Source: Sphingobacterium spiritivorum (GTDB lineage Bacteria > Bacteroidota > Bacteroidia > Sphingobacteriales > Sphingobacteriaceae). From it: a stretch of DNA of 64,000 nt. The notes beneath the pieces were generated by a model, which saw nothing but the letters and a program-made list of their open reading frames with translations, searched no databases and was not told where the DNA came from. This document shows positions 55,214 through 64,000 of this stretch, in pieces. The position numbers and the translations under genes are program-made. Positions within the stretch are counted from its first letter, which is position 1. Every line of letters starts with the position of its first letter. The stretch spans positions 1,178,001 through 1,242,000 of the forward strand of contig NZ_CP068083.1 of assembly GCF_016725325.1 (NCBI RefSeq). The letters are read 5' to 3'.

Positions 55214-56443
55214 CTAAACTTTAACATTAGATTCTTTGTATTGGCTTTTTGGAATAAAAGAAAACATAAAAAGTAGTAAAACAGCGACACAGAGAACAAT
55301 GCTGGCACCGAAAAGAAGGAAAGGATAATAAGGCACCAAAGGCCAGCCCATATAAATACTTAAACCCTGCAACAGCAATAGTATTTCTGTTAAGGTAAAG
55401 CCAATAATAAGCAGATAACTTGAAAATCTGACGCCATATGAAGAAATATTCAACCAGCCGGATCTCATTGCGAATAACAGCAGACTTCCGCTGATCGTCC
55501 CTAACATCAGAAGATGTATAAAACCTACAACCAGATGTCTTATATAATGTACAATCTCCATCATTGGAGGGTACAACAACAGGAAAGGAATGAGTATTTT
55601 TATGAACAATGTCAGTCCGCTATAAATAAAAAGAATACGCTCTGTTGCTGAATATGTTTTTAAAATTCCATACACCTGAAAACGTACCGAACGATAGAGA
55701 ATTACAAATGCGGCTAATTGTGCCAATATCCCAACGGTATGCACCCAATACAACAGTGGATTTTTGAGATACCAACTCAGTGGCAAAGCAAAGGTAAGTA
55801 CTACAGACAAGAGCAACAGTATGTAAAAAACTTTCCAATCCTTTGCCTGAAACGCTATCCTGAAGAAATAGAAAGCGATAGCCAATACAGCTATCACAAA
55901 CCATCCGTTAAATTGAAAATGTAGAAAAAATTGTATTGCGATCTGAAAAAACGCAGAAGTATTCCCCATCAATCCAACAGCAGGTCCCAGGCACCATACG
56001 CCTAATGTCGAAATCAGCATAAATGCCAATGCCGTCTTCAACAGCGTTGATCCGGCATTATGTTCTCTTTTTCGAAACTTCCAGATCAGATACACAAATG
56101 TATAGCTGCATAACAGCTGTAAAGTAGAAAAAATGATAGAATAGACAGCATATCCCTGAACAGGAAAGAATATAAACATTCCAATTACAGCAATCTGGGA
56201 TACAATGAACAGTATCTTAAAGGATTTTTCAGACTGTTTACTTTGTTCTGCAAAACGATCATAAATCAATGCAGTCAATGCAAGGTAAATCCAACCCAGC
56301 ATAGCACCATGAGAATGTCCGTGCAAAAGAAACTTAAAATTGATATTGCCAATCGGAAATACACCAGCATAGCGCAATACCAGTCCCATACCTGCAGCAA
56401 TTGCAAAATTAAAAAGACTAATCTGAAACCATCTTCTGGGCAT
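55214..56443 (-). CDS. Twelve-helix membrane protein resembling heme-copper oxidase subunit I
   Basis: A 409-residue protein with about 12 membrane helices. The start is taken at ATG 56443 (MPRRWFQISLFNF); a GTG at 56449 is also in frame. His residues sit in or near helices 2 (LLHGHSHGAMLGW), 6 (QFFLHFQFNGW), 8 (LLYWVHTVG) and 10 (HYIRHLVVGFIHL), a pattern like the heme and copper ligands of subunit I, but the exact set is not shown. It could be a NnrS-like or cbb3-like orphan. It stands between single genes with no subunit II or cytochrome partner. Function unknown. Confidence 0.65.
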   Translation of the reverse strand: MPRRWFQISLFNFAIAAGMGLVLRYAGVFPIGNINFKFLLHGHSHGAMLGWIYLALTALIYDRFAEQSKQSEKSFKILFIVSQIAVIGMFIFFPVQGYAVYSIIFSTLQLLCSYTFVYLIWKFRKREHNAGSTLLKTALAFMLISTLGVWCLGPAVGLMGNTSAFFQIAIQFFLHFQFNGWFVIAVLAIAFYFFRIAFQAKDWKVFYILLLLSVVLTFALPLSWYLKNPLLYWVHTVGILAQLAAFVILYRSVRFQVYGILKTYSATERILFIYSGLTLFIKILIPFLLLYPPMMEIVHYIRHLVVGFIHLLMLGTISGSLLLFAMRSGWLNISSYGVRFSSYLLIIGFTLTEILLLLQGLSIYMGWPLVPYYPFLLFGASIVLCVAVLLLFMFSFIPKSQYKESNVKV

Positions 56444-56488
56444 GGACACAGGTAAATACTTTAGCGATTAATAAATTCAGTACAACTG

Positions 56489-57130
56489 TTATTCGATGAC
56501 AGTAAGGGAAAATATTACTTTATCTACAGGCAGATTTGCAGACGAGGTTTTGACTTTACTGATCTTGAGGATGACGTCCAGTCCTTCATATATCTCTCCG
56601 AATACCGTATAATCATGATCGAGCCTCGGCTGTCCGCCATTCCTGAGGTATTCTTCCCGTTGTTCTTTACTATATACAATTCCCTTTTTTGCCTCCAATG
56701 CATCAAGGTCCTGTACAGTTACTTTCTTCCCTACAACAAAATAGAGCTGATTTAAAAATGAGGATTTTGAAGGGTTGTCATCTCTGCCCGCTCCTAATGC
56801 TCCAATTTTATGAAAAGCTCGTGTATCAAATTCGGGAGCCAGACGAACAGGTAGTTTTGAAGGAGATTTGGCTTCTTCTGCAAGAATATCTTCGTCAAGC
56901 TCTCCACCCTGCACGACAAAATCTGAGATTACACGATTAAACTGTGCATTTGTATATACTCCGCTTTGTATAGCATCAAGAAGAAGTTGCTGGTGATGCG
57001 GTGTATAATCGTATAGCAATACCTTAAAATCACCATAATTTGTATGCACAAGTATTTTTTTTGACTGCGCCTGGCTGATGGTGAAAAAACACAGGGAAAG
57101 AAAAAGAGCAAAGCTTATTTTAAATTTCAT
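56489..57130 (-). CDS. Secreted cyclophilin-type peptidyl-prolyl isomerase
   Basis: A 213-residue exported cyclophilin (signal peptide ending ISQAQS). ILVHTNYGDFKVLLYDYTPHH opens the fold, and YTNAQFNRVISDFVVQGGEL holds the catalytic Arg and the FVVQGG core. HDYTVFGEIYEGLDVILKI is the family's second half. An insertion of about 25 residues with charged helix (VQDLDALEAKKGIVYSKEQR) interrupts the barrel, as often in Bacteroidota periplasmic forms. It would assist folding of exported proteins. Confidence 0.9.
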   Translation of the reverse strand: MKFKISFALFLSLCFFTISQAQSKKILVHTNYGDFKVLLYDYTPHHQQLLLDAIQSGVYTNAQFNRVISDFVVQGGELDEDILAEEAKSPSKLPVRLAPEFDTRAFHKIGALGAGRDDNPSKSSFLNQLYFVVGKKVTVQDLDALEAKKGIVYSKEQREEYLRNGGQPRLDHDYTVFGEIYEGLDVILKISKVKTSSANLPVDKVIFSLTVIE

Positions 57131-57246
57131 AGAGCATATTCATTAATTCATTCAAATATATCCAAGATATACAGACTATCCAATAGCTATCCGTTGCTAC
57201 TCCTAAAAGTGCAGTCTGGACAAAATGAATAAGAAATTCAAAATAA

Positions 57247-57279
57247 TTTCATAATTACGATAATTTCGTATATTTACGA
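57247..57279 (+). promoter_or_regulatory. Promoter and TACGA operator-like array before the GLPGLI gene
   Basis: TATATTTA (57269-57276) is one base off the -7 consensus, with TTTC at 57247-57250 spaced by 18. TACGA (57256-57260), its inverse TCGTA (57266-57270) and TACGA (57275-57279) are about one helical turn apart and overlap the promoter. Confidence 0.45.
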
Positions 57280-57294
57280 TATAAATGTAATATT

Positions 57295-58194
57295 ATGAAA
57301 AAATCATACTTATTTTTAATTGGGTTATTTTTACTAAGCTATGCCCATGCGCAACAGACAGAACCTGCACTTGCGAAAGCACACTATCTTTTTAAACACG
57401 TCAATGATACCAGCCATCGGGAACAGTTCCGGCGTGATGAGATGGTTTTATATCTCGGTAAGAATTCGAGTTACTTCACCTCTTATTCTTCAAACCGGGC
57501 ACAGGAAGATATAAAAAAACAAATGGATAATCCTGCATTTGACGGTAATCTGAAAATTGTCCGCAATACCTCTCCTACTCAGGAATCTTATTATTTACGT
57601 CCTCATGAGCACAAGATAACTGAACTTAAGGATGTAGCAGGTGACAAATTTCTGGTAGATACCCAGTGGCCGGAAATGGATTGGAATATAGTGGATGAAA
57701 CACGGGAAATTGGTGGTTACAAGGCTCAGAAAGCACAGACTAGTTACAAAGGCAGAAACTATACAGCCTGGTTCACTACAGAATTACCCTTTTCATTCGG
57801 TCCATGGAAATTACAGGGATTACCAGGGCTTATTCTGGAAGCCTATGACGATAAAAAAGAGGTCATATTTGAATATTCGGGTTTTGACAAATTAGACAAC
57901 GGTCTCTTGAATGTAGAGTTACCGGCAAATGCGGTCAAATCAAATCTCAAGGAAATTAAGAAAATTCAAGATGCTTTTCAGGCTAATCCACAGGCATATA
58001 TACAAGCTAAACAGGCGCAAAGGCAAAATTCTGCAGGTGTAAGTGTATCCGGCAACAGTATTTCCGTATCCGCCACAAGCGCAAAAGCATCCGGAGAAAT
58101 GGATATGTCCAAAATAAAAAGTGTAAATGTTCAGCAGGATGATAATTATAAACCTTCTAAAATCACAAACAACCCTATCGAACTGATTCCATAA
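57295..58194 (+). CDS. GLPGLI-family secreted protein
   Basis: A 299-residue exported protein (signal peptide ending AHAQQ). The defining GLPGLI motif is at residues 175-180, in the segment FGPWKLQGLPGLILEAYD. The family is restricted mainly to Bacteroidota and has no known function. A Ser-rich stretch (about 240-270: SAGVSVSGNSISVSATSAKA) near the end is probably a flexible linker. It ends immediately before the ATG of the outer-membrane receptor-like gene, so the two form a tightly coupled pair that likely works together at the outer membrane. Confidence 0.88.
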   Translation: MKKSYLFLIGLFLLSYAHAQQTEPALAKAHYLFKHVNDTSHREQFRRDEMVLYLGKNSSYFTSYSSNRAQEDIKKQMDNPAFDGNLKIVRNTSPTQESYYLRPHEHKITELKDVAGDKFLVDTQWPEMDWNIVDETREIGGYKAQKAQTSYKGRNYTAWFTTELPFSFGPWKLQGLPGLILEAYDDKKEVIFEYSGFDKLDNGLLNVELPANAVKSNLKEIKKIQDAFQANPQAYIQAKQAQRQNSAGVSVSGNSISVSATSAKASGEMDMSKIKSVNVQQDDNYKPSKITNNPIELIP

Positions 58195-60861
58195 ATGAAA
58201 AAACTCATTCTTTTGTTATTTCTATGGTTGCTTCGTATGGGATGTATGGCGCAGGAATACAAGATATCAGGGACAGTTACAGATGCGAACAGTAAGCAAA
58301 AAATACCGTATGCAAGCGTAAATCTCCTATCTGCAGAAAATAAGATAATCGCATTCAAATCCACAAATGCAGAAGGTAATTTTACGATCGTAACGACCCG
58401 TCCTCCGGAAGATCTGATCATGGAAATAAATCATTTGGGTTATGATAAATTCAGACAGAAGCTCCATAAAGGAGCTATTGATCTGATGGTTACTCTTATT
58501 CCGAAAATACATTTACTGGAGGATGTAGAAGTCAAAAGCCGGCCACAAATCCGGAAATTAGGAGATACACTTTCCTACAATGTAGAATCTTTTGCGAAAG
58601 AAGAAGACCGTTCTATTGGTGATGTCATCAAACGTATACCGGGAATGGAAGTCAGTGAATCGGGGCAGATCAAATATCAGGGGAAATCAATCTCCAACTT
58701 TTACATAGACGGAGACGATTTGCTTGATGACAGATATGCAATCGGGACACGTACCATTCCGTATAAAATGGTACAGGATATTCAGGTGCTCAATAACCAT
58801 GAGCACCTGAAAGTATTAAAAAACAAAAGATTTACCGATCAGGTTGCGATAAATCTGTTGATAAAGGATGACGCCAGACTCAAACTGACCGGGCAGGCAA
58901 AACTTGGGGGAGGATTTCCCAAACAGTACGATTCTGAGTTGAACAGTATTCTGTTTAATAAGAAATATAAAATGCTGAATGTTCTCAATGGCAACAATAC
59001 CGGTAAAGATCTCACAGCAGACCTGATTGGATATAATCAGGCATCCATATTTTCAAAACTCGGAAATTCCAGTGTCAATAATTTATTGTCTCTTGGCACA
59101 ATAGGTCCTCCTCCGATATCGAAACAACAGTATTACTTCAATAACACCGGAGCCCTAAACACCAATAATCTGTTTAATTTGAAAAATGACCTGCAGCTCA
59201 AATCAAACATTCAGGCTTTGTATGATAAAGAAAGAAGATCTTTCAGAGGGCAGACTGCATACTATTCAGAAACCGGGACAGCATCTTTTGATGAGTCACA
59301 ACATACAGAGACCGAAAAATTTATGAGTGCTATACGGCTTACACTCAGTAAAAATATAGAGAAAAAGTATATCAACAATACCCTGTCTTTTGAATATGAA
59401 AAACAGAATGGCATTGCTGCATTACTAAGCAATGCACAGTCTATAGACCAGAACCGGCAGCATACTATACGAGGAATATCCAATCAGCTAAGTTTTGTCC
59501 CGGAATTTAAAAACAGACATATCGTAGAGTTTAACTGGTCCTTTACTTATGGTAATAAACCCCAGTTTCTGAATATACAGCCGGGAATATTTCCGGATGT
59601 ATTAAATTCTGGTCAGCATTACAGTGCTACTCATCAAAAAGTCGAAGTCCCAACACTCTATAATACATTATCAGCAGGCTATCGGATATCCAAATCTAAA
59701 ATCCGGCAACTCTATGAAGCCGGAATTTCCAATGACAGGCAACATCTGCGATCCGATCTTTTGCTTCGTCAGACGGAAACGGAGGCTATGCAATCCGAAG
59801 GGCAGCTGGGCAATAATATGACATGGCTTCGCAACAAATTTTATGTCAATGCACAATATGAATGGAAACAGAACCGAATGGAGGCAATGCTTTCTCTGCC
59901 CCTTGCCTATCAGATCACCTCTTTTTCTGATCCCGGATTTGATCTTCAGAAAAACAGAAACGATGTGCTATTCAATCCTGTTTTTAAATTCAAAATGAAA
60001 GTAATGCAGGAAGATGAAATCAGCCTAAATTACAACTTCAGCAATTCTTTTGGTGGAATTACAAATGTATACAGGGGGTTGCTGGTCCGGAACTACCGGA
60101 TGTTGAGTCAGAACCAATCTGAAATTAATGAAAGTCAGAGTCATAATATCGGATTGAATTACAATTTTAACAGAATCACAAAAATACTCTTTGTCAATGC
60201 CGGACTCAATTATAGTCAATCTGTATCCAACACAATTATTTCCTCACGGGTCAGTAATAATATTACGGAAGAGGTACTGGTGCCTATGGACAATAAGATA
60301 CTGGCATATTCAGGTTATATTGGATTTGATAAGTACTTATTTCGTCTGGCAAGTACTGTCAAGGTTAAAGTATCATGGAATCTTTCAGATTATAATCAGC
60401 TTTTTAATGATGCACTTTTACCATTCCGTAATACCAGTTATGTAGTTCAACCTGGATTTGAAGCTAAGATATGGAAGAATTACAACCTGTCTTACTCCGG
60501 TACGATTAACTGGAATATCAGCAGACAAAGAGAGGCAGAAGATGGTTTCGACAGACAGGTTACCGGAATTACACAAGTGATAGGATTTCCTGTTCATCCT
60601 TTCAAAAATGCCTACTTACGGTTCAGTATGAGACACCATTATACTCACCAGCCTTTGATGAGAGATATCAATTATACATTTGTAGATTTCTTTGCACGAT
60701 ACCGCATTCAAAAGTGGAAAACAGATCTGGAATTGGATATGAGTAATCTGGCTAATATCAAAACTTTTCAAACCTATACCGTTTCATCCAATATGTTGTC
60801 GGATAACAGATACGATCTTCGTGGTCGTATGGCGATAGTAAAAGTATTGTTCAACCTCTAA
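58195..60861 (+). CDS. Outer-membrane beta-barrel protein with carboxypeptidase-regulatory-like domain (TonB-receptor-like)
   Basis: The 888 residues comprise a signal peptide, a carboxypeptidase-regulatory-like domain (about 22-100, YKISGTVTDANSKQKIPYAS), a plug-like part (about 115-220, RIPGMEVSESGQIKYQG, then NFYIDGDDLLDD) and a long barrel ending in FNL. It belongs to the outer-membrane barrel family related to TonB-dependent receptors. The classical SusC signature is absent, so it is not a SusC. It starts at once after the GLPGLI gene. A hairpin terminator follows. The cargo or role is unknown. Confidence 0.88.
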   Translation: MKKLILLLFLWLLRMGCMAQEYKISGTVTDANSKQKIPYASVNLLSAENKIIAFKSTNAEGNFTIVTTRPPEDLIMEINHLGYDKFRQKLHKGAIDLMVTLIPKIHLLEDVEVKSRPQIRKLGDTLSYNVESFAKEEDRSIGDVIKRIPGMEVSESGQIKYQGKSISNFYIDGDDLLDDRYAIGTRTIPYKMVQDIQVLNNHEHLKVLKNKRFTDQVAINLLIKDDARLKLTGQAKLGGGFPKQYDSELNSILFNKKYKMLNVLNGNNTGKDLTADLIGYNQASIFSKLGNSSVNNLLSLGTIGPPPISKQQYYFNNTGALNTNNLFNLKNDLQLKSNIQALYDKERRSFRGQTAYYSETGTASFDESQHTETEKFMSAIRLTLSKNIEKKYINNTLSFEYEKQNGIAALLSNAQSIDQNRQHTIRGISNQLSFVPEFKNRHIVEFNWSFTYGNKPQFLNIQPGIFPDVLNSGQHYSATHQKVEVPTLYNTLSAGYRISKSKIRQLYEAGISNDRQHLRSDLLLRQTETEAMQSEGQLGNNMTWLRNKFYVNAQYEWKQNRMEAMLSLPLAYQITSFSDPGFDLQKNRNDVLFNPVFKFKMKVMQEDEISLNYNFSNSFGGITNVYRGLLVRNYRMLSQNQSEINESQSHNIGLNYNFNRITKILFVNAGLNYSQSVSNTIISSRVSNNITEEVLVPMDNKILAYSGYIGFDKYLFRLASTVKVKVSWNLSDYNQLFNDALLPFRNTSYVVQPGFEAKIWKNYNLSYSGTINWNISRQREAEDGFDRQVTGITQVIGFPVHPFKNAYLRFSMRHHYTHQPLMRDINYTFVDFFARYRIQKWKTDLELDMSNLANIKTFQTYTVSSNMLSDNRYDLRGRMAIVKVLFNL

Positions 60862-60890
60862 CAGAAATTGTTGTGTTGTATATAAATAAA

Positions 60891-60924
60891 ATACCCTCTC
60901 GGTTTAAGGAGAGGGTATATTTTT
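60891..60924. terminator. Terminator after the receptor gene
   Basis: ATACCCTCTC (60891-60900) pairs with GAGAGGGTAT (60909-60918), then a T run. It lies between convergent genes, and its core resembles the repeat units at 21384-21797. Confidence 0.85.
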
Positions 60925-60943
60925 GTATCTGCAGATCAAGATC

Positions 60944-61825
60944 TTATTGCATATCAAATAAATGCTTTTCAGCATGGTATGATGAACGAACCAATGGTCC
61001 TGATTCTACATATTTGAATCCCATTTTCAGTCCGATCTCTTTATATTTATCAAATTGTGCCGGAGTAATCCAATCGATAACCGGGTGATGCGCTTTTGTA
61101 GGTTGCAGGTATTGTCCCAAAGTAAGAATATGAACACCTACATCATACAGATCCTGCATAGCTTCGATCACATCTTCTTCCGTCTCTCCCAGTCCCAGCA
61201 TGATGCCTGATTTAGTCCGTAAACCAGCCTCAGATATTCTTCTCAGGCATTCCAGTGAACGGTCATATTTAGCTTGTATACGTACTTCTCTTGTCAGTCT
61301 GCGTACAGTTTCCAGATTGTGAGACACAACCTCAGGACGTACTGCAAGCACACGGTCCAGATTGTCCCACTGGCCCTTGAAATCAGGAATTAAAGTTTCA
61401 AGTGTTGTTTCAGGACTTTCTCTGCGAATTGCATTGATTGTTTCGGCCCAGATTGTTGACCCTCCATCTTTCAGATCGTCACGGTCTACAGATGTAATAA
61501 CACAATGTTTCACCTGCATCAGTTTTACCGAATCTGCTACACGATTAGGTTCATCCAGATCTGCCGGCAACGGTCTGCCCGTAGCCACCGCACAGAAAGA
61601 ACATGAACGGGTACAAATATTTCCCAAAATCATAAAGGTCGCTGTACCGGCTCCCCAACATTCACCCATATTAGGACAGTTACCACTTTCACAGATCGTA
61701 TGTAATTTATGCTCATCAACAAGACTTCGTACATGTCTGTATTCTTTGCCTACAGGCAACTTTACACGTAACCAATCCGGTCTTCTCTGCGTCGGGGTTA
61801 CCGGAATAACTGGAAGTTCAATCAT
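60944..61825 (-). CDS. lipA: Lipoyl synthase
   Basis: Radical-SAM enzyme that inserts two sulfurs into protein-bound octanoyl chains to make lipoyl cofactors for 2-oxoacid dehydrogenases. The 293 residues show the auxiliary-cluster motif [14 protein letters not shown] and the radical-SAM motif [10 protein letters not shown]. The C-terminal [13 protein letters not shown] includes the conserved Arg-Ser-Ser that ligates the auxiliary cluster. A very close -7 element (TAACTTTG) ends only four bases from the ATG, suggesting a leaderless mRNA. Confidence 0.97.
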   Translation of the reverse strand: MIELPVIPVTPTQRRPDWLRVKLPVGKEYRHVRSLVDEHKLHTICESGNCPNMGECWGAGTATFMILGNICTRSCSFCAVATGRPLPADLDEPNRVADSVKLMQVKHCVITSVDRDDLKDGGSTIWAETINAIRRESPETTLETLIPDFKGQWDNLDRVLAVRPEVVSHNLETVRRLTREVRIQAKYDRSLECLRRISEAGLRTKSGIMLGLGETEEDVIEAMQDLYDVGVHILTLGQYLQPTKAHHPVIDWITPAQFDKYKEIGLKMGFKYVESGPLVRSSYHAEKHLFDMQ

Positions 61826-61829
61826 AGCA

Positions 61830-61837
61830 CAAAGTTA
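61830..61837 (-). promoter_or_regulatory. -7 element four bases from the lipA start (leaderless promoter)
   Basis: On the minus strand, TAACTTTG matches TAnnTTTG exactly and ends four bases before the ATG at 61825. Transcription should begin at or next to the start codon. No TTTG lies at the ideal distance; TCTG at 18 bases is the nearest. Confidence 0.5.
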
Positions 61838-61983
61838 AGGAATATTCGGATAAATCAGAGATTTCAAATTGTTTGAATAATATCATAAAACAATTAGTTC
61901 CTTTTACAGTTAATTATTTATGCGCAAAGTCGCTTTTTAGAACCTAATTTAAGATATTTGTAACAAAAAACGCTATTACTGAC

Positions 61984-64000
61984 ATGTTTCGAATTATCCT
62001 TAATACACTTCTTTTATTCTTTTTATTGCCACTCACAGGTTTAGCTCAAAACAAAACGCTGAACATTATTCCCAAACCGAATCGAATTACATATCACGTA
62101 GGCAGCTATACTATTCCGGGTCAACCTATCTTATATGTATCTCCTGAATTTGAGGAAGTCGCAGGTTTATTAGCCGAACATCCCGCAATAAAAGGATATA
62201 CCATAGAAAAAATCAAAAAAGTAAAGAAAACGCCTGAAAACGGCATCAGACTGATCACGGGACTTAGCACAGACCAGATCGGTGACAATACGTATCACAT
62301 CGATATTGATAACAATGGAATTGTGCTGAAGGCTAAGACTCCTGCGCTGATGATAAATGCGATCTATACGCTGATACAAATGGCCTACCTGCAGGATCAA
62401 CCTGAAATCGTGCCTTCGGTTGAAATCCAGGATAGCCCACGCTTTGGATACAGAGGAATAATGCTTGATGTTTCACGTCATTTTATGCCTTTTGCCTCAT
62501 TAAAGAAATTTGTAGATGTCATGGCCATTTACAAATTTAACCGACTCCACTGGCATCTTACAGATGGTGCAGGCTGGAGATTAGAAATCCTTAAATATCC
62601 CGAATTGACAAAAAAAGCAGCCTGGCGTACACATTCCAGCTGGAAAGAATGGTGGAATAACGGACGTCAGTATGTGGAGCAAGGGACAGCAAATGCCAGC
62701 GGAGGATATTACACACAAGATCAGGCTCGTGAACTGGTCGCATATGCTGCCCGAAAAGGCATTACGGTTATTCCGGAAATAGAAATGCCGGGACACTCAG
62801 AAGAGGTTCTGGCTGTATTTCCACAACTTTCATGTTCCGGTAAGCCTTATACACAAGGAGAATTGTGTATAGGAAATGAGGAAACATTCACTTTCCTCAA
62901 AAATGTACTGGACGAAGTCATCCAGATATTTCCGTCCACCTATATACACATCGGTGGCGATGAGGCTTCTAAAGAGCACTGGAAAAATTGTCCGAAAGAT
63001 CAGGCGCTCATGAAAAAAGAGGGACTGAAAAATGAGGAAGAACTTCAAAGCTATGCCATCAGACAGATGGATCAGTATCTGCAATCGAAAGGCCGCAAGC
63101 TTTTAGGATGGGACGAGATTTTGGAAGGAGGATTGAGCGAAGGAGCTACAGTGATGAGCTGGCGTGGAGAAGACGGAGGTATTAAAGCTGCAAATGCCGG
63201 TCATGATGTTATTATGACTCCGGGTGGCTACTTATATTTCGACAGCTATCAGACAGATCCGCGTACACAGCCGGAAGCGATCGGTGGTTATTTGCCAATA
63301 GAAAAAGTCTACTCTTATGATCCTGTACCATCAACCATCAGCGGCGATAAAGCAAAGCATGTATTAGGTGCGCAAGCCAATCTGTGGGCGGAGTACATGC
63401 CGACTTATCAGCATGTAGAATATATGGCATTTCCACGGGCATTAGCTCTTTCTGAAATTGTCTGGTCTAAAAAAGAGGATAAAAACTGGGAAGATTTCAA
63501 AGCCAGACTGCAAAACCATTATAAAATTCTGCAACAGCTGGAAGTGAACTACTATCGTCCGTCCTACAATGTCGGGTTTGATGTGCAGTTCAATAACAAA
63601 AGATACAGTAACCTGATCAGCATCAATACAGAACAGATCAATCCGGATATACATTATACAATCGACGGTTCAGTTCCTACAGCGCAATCGACAACCTATA
63701 CGCAACCAATTGATCTTACCATACCGACGACACTCACGGCAGCTATGTTTATCGATTCTGTTCGTGTAGGTCCGGTACAAAGCATAGAAGTAGACGTGCA
63801 CAAAGCTATAGGGAAAACAGTTATTTATCAAAATAGCTGGGACGGCTATCCGGCCCAAAAGGAGTTGACATTAACCAACGGTAAAAAAGGTGGATTAAGC
63901 TATGGGGACGGTGAGTGGCAGGGTTTTACCAAAGATCTGGACATTACAGTAGATTTTGAACGAAGAGAGGAAATTAAAAGCGTGGCCATGAATTTCATGC
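61984..64000 (+). CDS. Secreted beta-N-acetylhexosaminidase, GH20 (partial)
   Basis: The frame runs open to the window end (about 672 codons). A signal peptide (MFRIILNTLLLFFLLPLTGLAQ) precedes the small alpha/beta domain (to about 155) and the GH20 barrel, which starts at GYRGIMLDVSRHF. The catalytic Asp326-Glu327 pair lies in HIGGDEASKEHW. HWHLTDGAGWRLEI and EIEMPGHSEEVLA are family motifs. After the barrel come an fn3-like chitobiase C-terminal segment (YTIDGSVPTAQSTTYTQPI) and the start of a probable F5/8-type domain. It removes terminal GlcNAc or GalNAc from glycans, in the periplasm or on the surface. Confidence 0.93.
   Translation, partial: MFRIILNTLLLFFLLPLTGLAQNKTLNIIPKPNRITYHVGSYTIPGQPILYVSPEFEEVAGLLAEHPAIKGYTIEKIKKVKKTPENGIRLITGLSTDQIGDNTYHIDIDNNGIVLKAKTPALMINAIYTLIQMAYLQDQPEIVPSVEIQDSPRFGYRGIMLDVSRHFMPFASLKKFVDVMAIYKFNRLHWHLTDGAGWRLEILKYPELTKKAAWRTHSSWKEWWNNGRQYVEQGTANASGGYYTQDQARELVAYAARKGITVIPEIEMPGHSEEVLAVFPQLSCSGKPYTQGELCIGNEETFTFLKNVLDEVIQIFPSTYIHIGGDEASKEHWKNCPKDQALMKKEGLKNEEELQSYAIRQMDQYLQSKGRKLLGWDEILEGGLSEGATVMSWRGEDGGIKAANAGHDVIMTPGGYLYFDSYQTDPRTQPEAIGGYLPIEKVYSYDPVPSTISGDKAKHVLGAQANLWAEYMPTYQHVEYMAFPRALALSEIVWSKKEDKNWEDFKARLQNHYKILQQLEVNYYRPSYNVGFDVQFNNKRYSNLISINTEQINPDIHYTIDGSVPTAQSTTYTQPIDLTIPTTLTAAMFIDSVRVGPVQSIEVDVHKAIGKTVIYQNSWDGYPAQKELTLTNGKKGGLSYGDGEWQGFTKDLDITVDFERREEIKSVAMNFM

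Overview
The window comes from a Bacteroidota chromosome, most likely Sphingobacteriaceae (Sphingobacterium or a close relative). Pointers are the SusC/SusD pair, DUF2911, GLPGLI and DUF1501/DUF1800 families, a short F1 epsilon subunit encoded next to atpD, promoters of the TTTG-N19-TAnnTTTG type, few Shine-Dalgarno sequences, and moderate GC. The genus is inferred from protein resemblance only. No rRNA, tRNA, CRISPR array, prophage or insertion sequence was recognised.

Layout. 1-4204 (minus): end of a SusD lipoprotein gene and its SusC transporter. 4205-6802: regulatory gap, then atpD-atpC. 7140-21351 (plus): one long branched-chain amino acid cluster, ilvE-ilvD-ilvB-ilvN-(DinB-like)-ilvC-leuC-leuD-(ModF-like ABC protein)-leuB-leuA-ilvA, with two unexpected passengers and several hairpins between genes. 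21384-21797: a duplicated non-coding repeat. 21899-26763: a DUF2911 protein, then the class Ib ribonucleotide reductase set nrdH-nrdI-nrdE-nrdF, preceded by two DnaA-box-like sites. 26835-32681 (minus): histidine utilisation genes hutH-hutI-hutU-hutG, with a divergent LysR regulator and a striking array of operator-like half-sites between regulator and hutH. 33836-41000: an M60-type peptidase, proB-proA with a small unknown gene, and two unknown lipoproteins. 41147-48314: uvrB, upp, a YkuK-type RNase H-like protein with deviant codon use, pnuC, a NadR-type kinase, ahcY and a bacilliredoxin. 48394-52736 (minus): a DUF1800-DUF1501-unknown secreted-protein operon. 52980-64000: a lipoprotein amidohydrolase, a Lys-rich secreted protein with a PBCV-type basic adaptor motif, a 12-helix membrane protein resembling heme-copper oxidase subunit I, a cyclophilin, a GLPGLI/outer-membrane receptor pair, lipA, and the start of a secreted GH20 hexosaminidase.

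How the genes fit together. The ilv/leu cluster encodes the full route from threonine and pyruvate to Ile and Val, and on to Leu. The hut genes turn histidine into glutamate, and proBA lead glutamate toward proline. nrdHIEF make deoxynucleotides. ahcY clears S-adenosylhomocysteine, and the divergent bacilliredoxin suggests bacillithiol redox chemistry. Many remaining genes encode envelope or secreted proteins suited to polymer degradation.

No clearly new multi-gene system is proven here. The best leads are the hut operator array (32710-32813), the DnaA boxes before nrdH, the ModF-like and DinB-like passengers in the ilv/leu operon, a possible ilvE leader peptide, the GLPGLI operator-like array, and the adaptor-motif and oxidase-like membrane proteins at 54675-56443.
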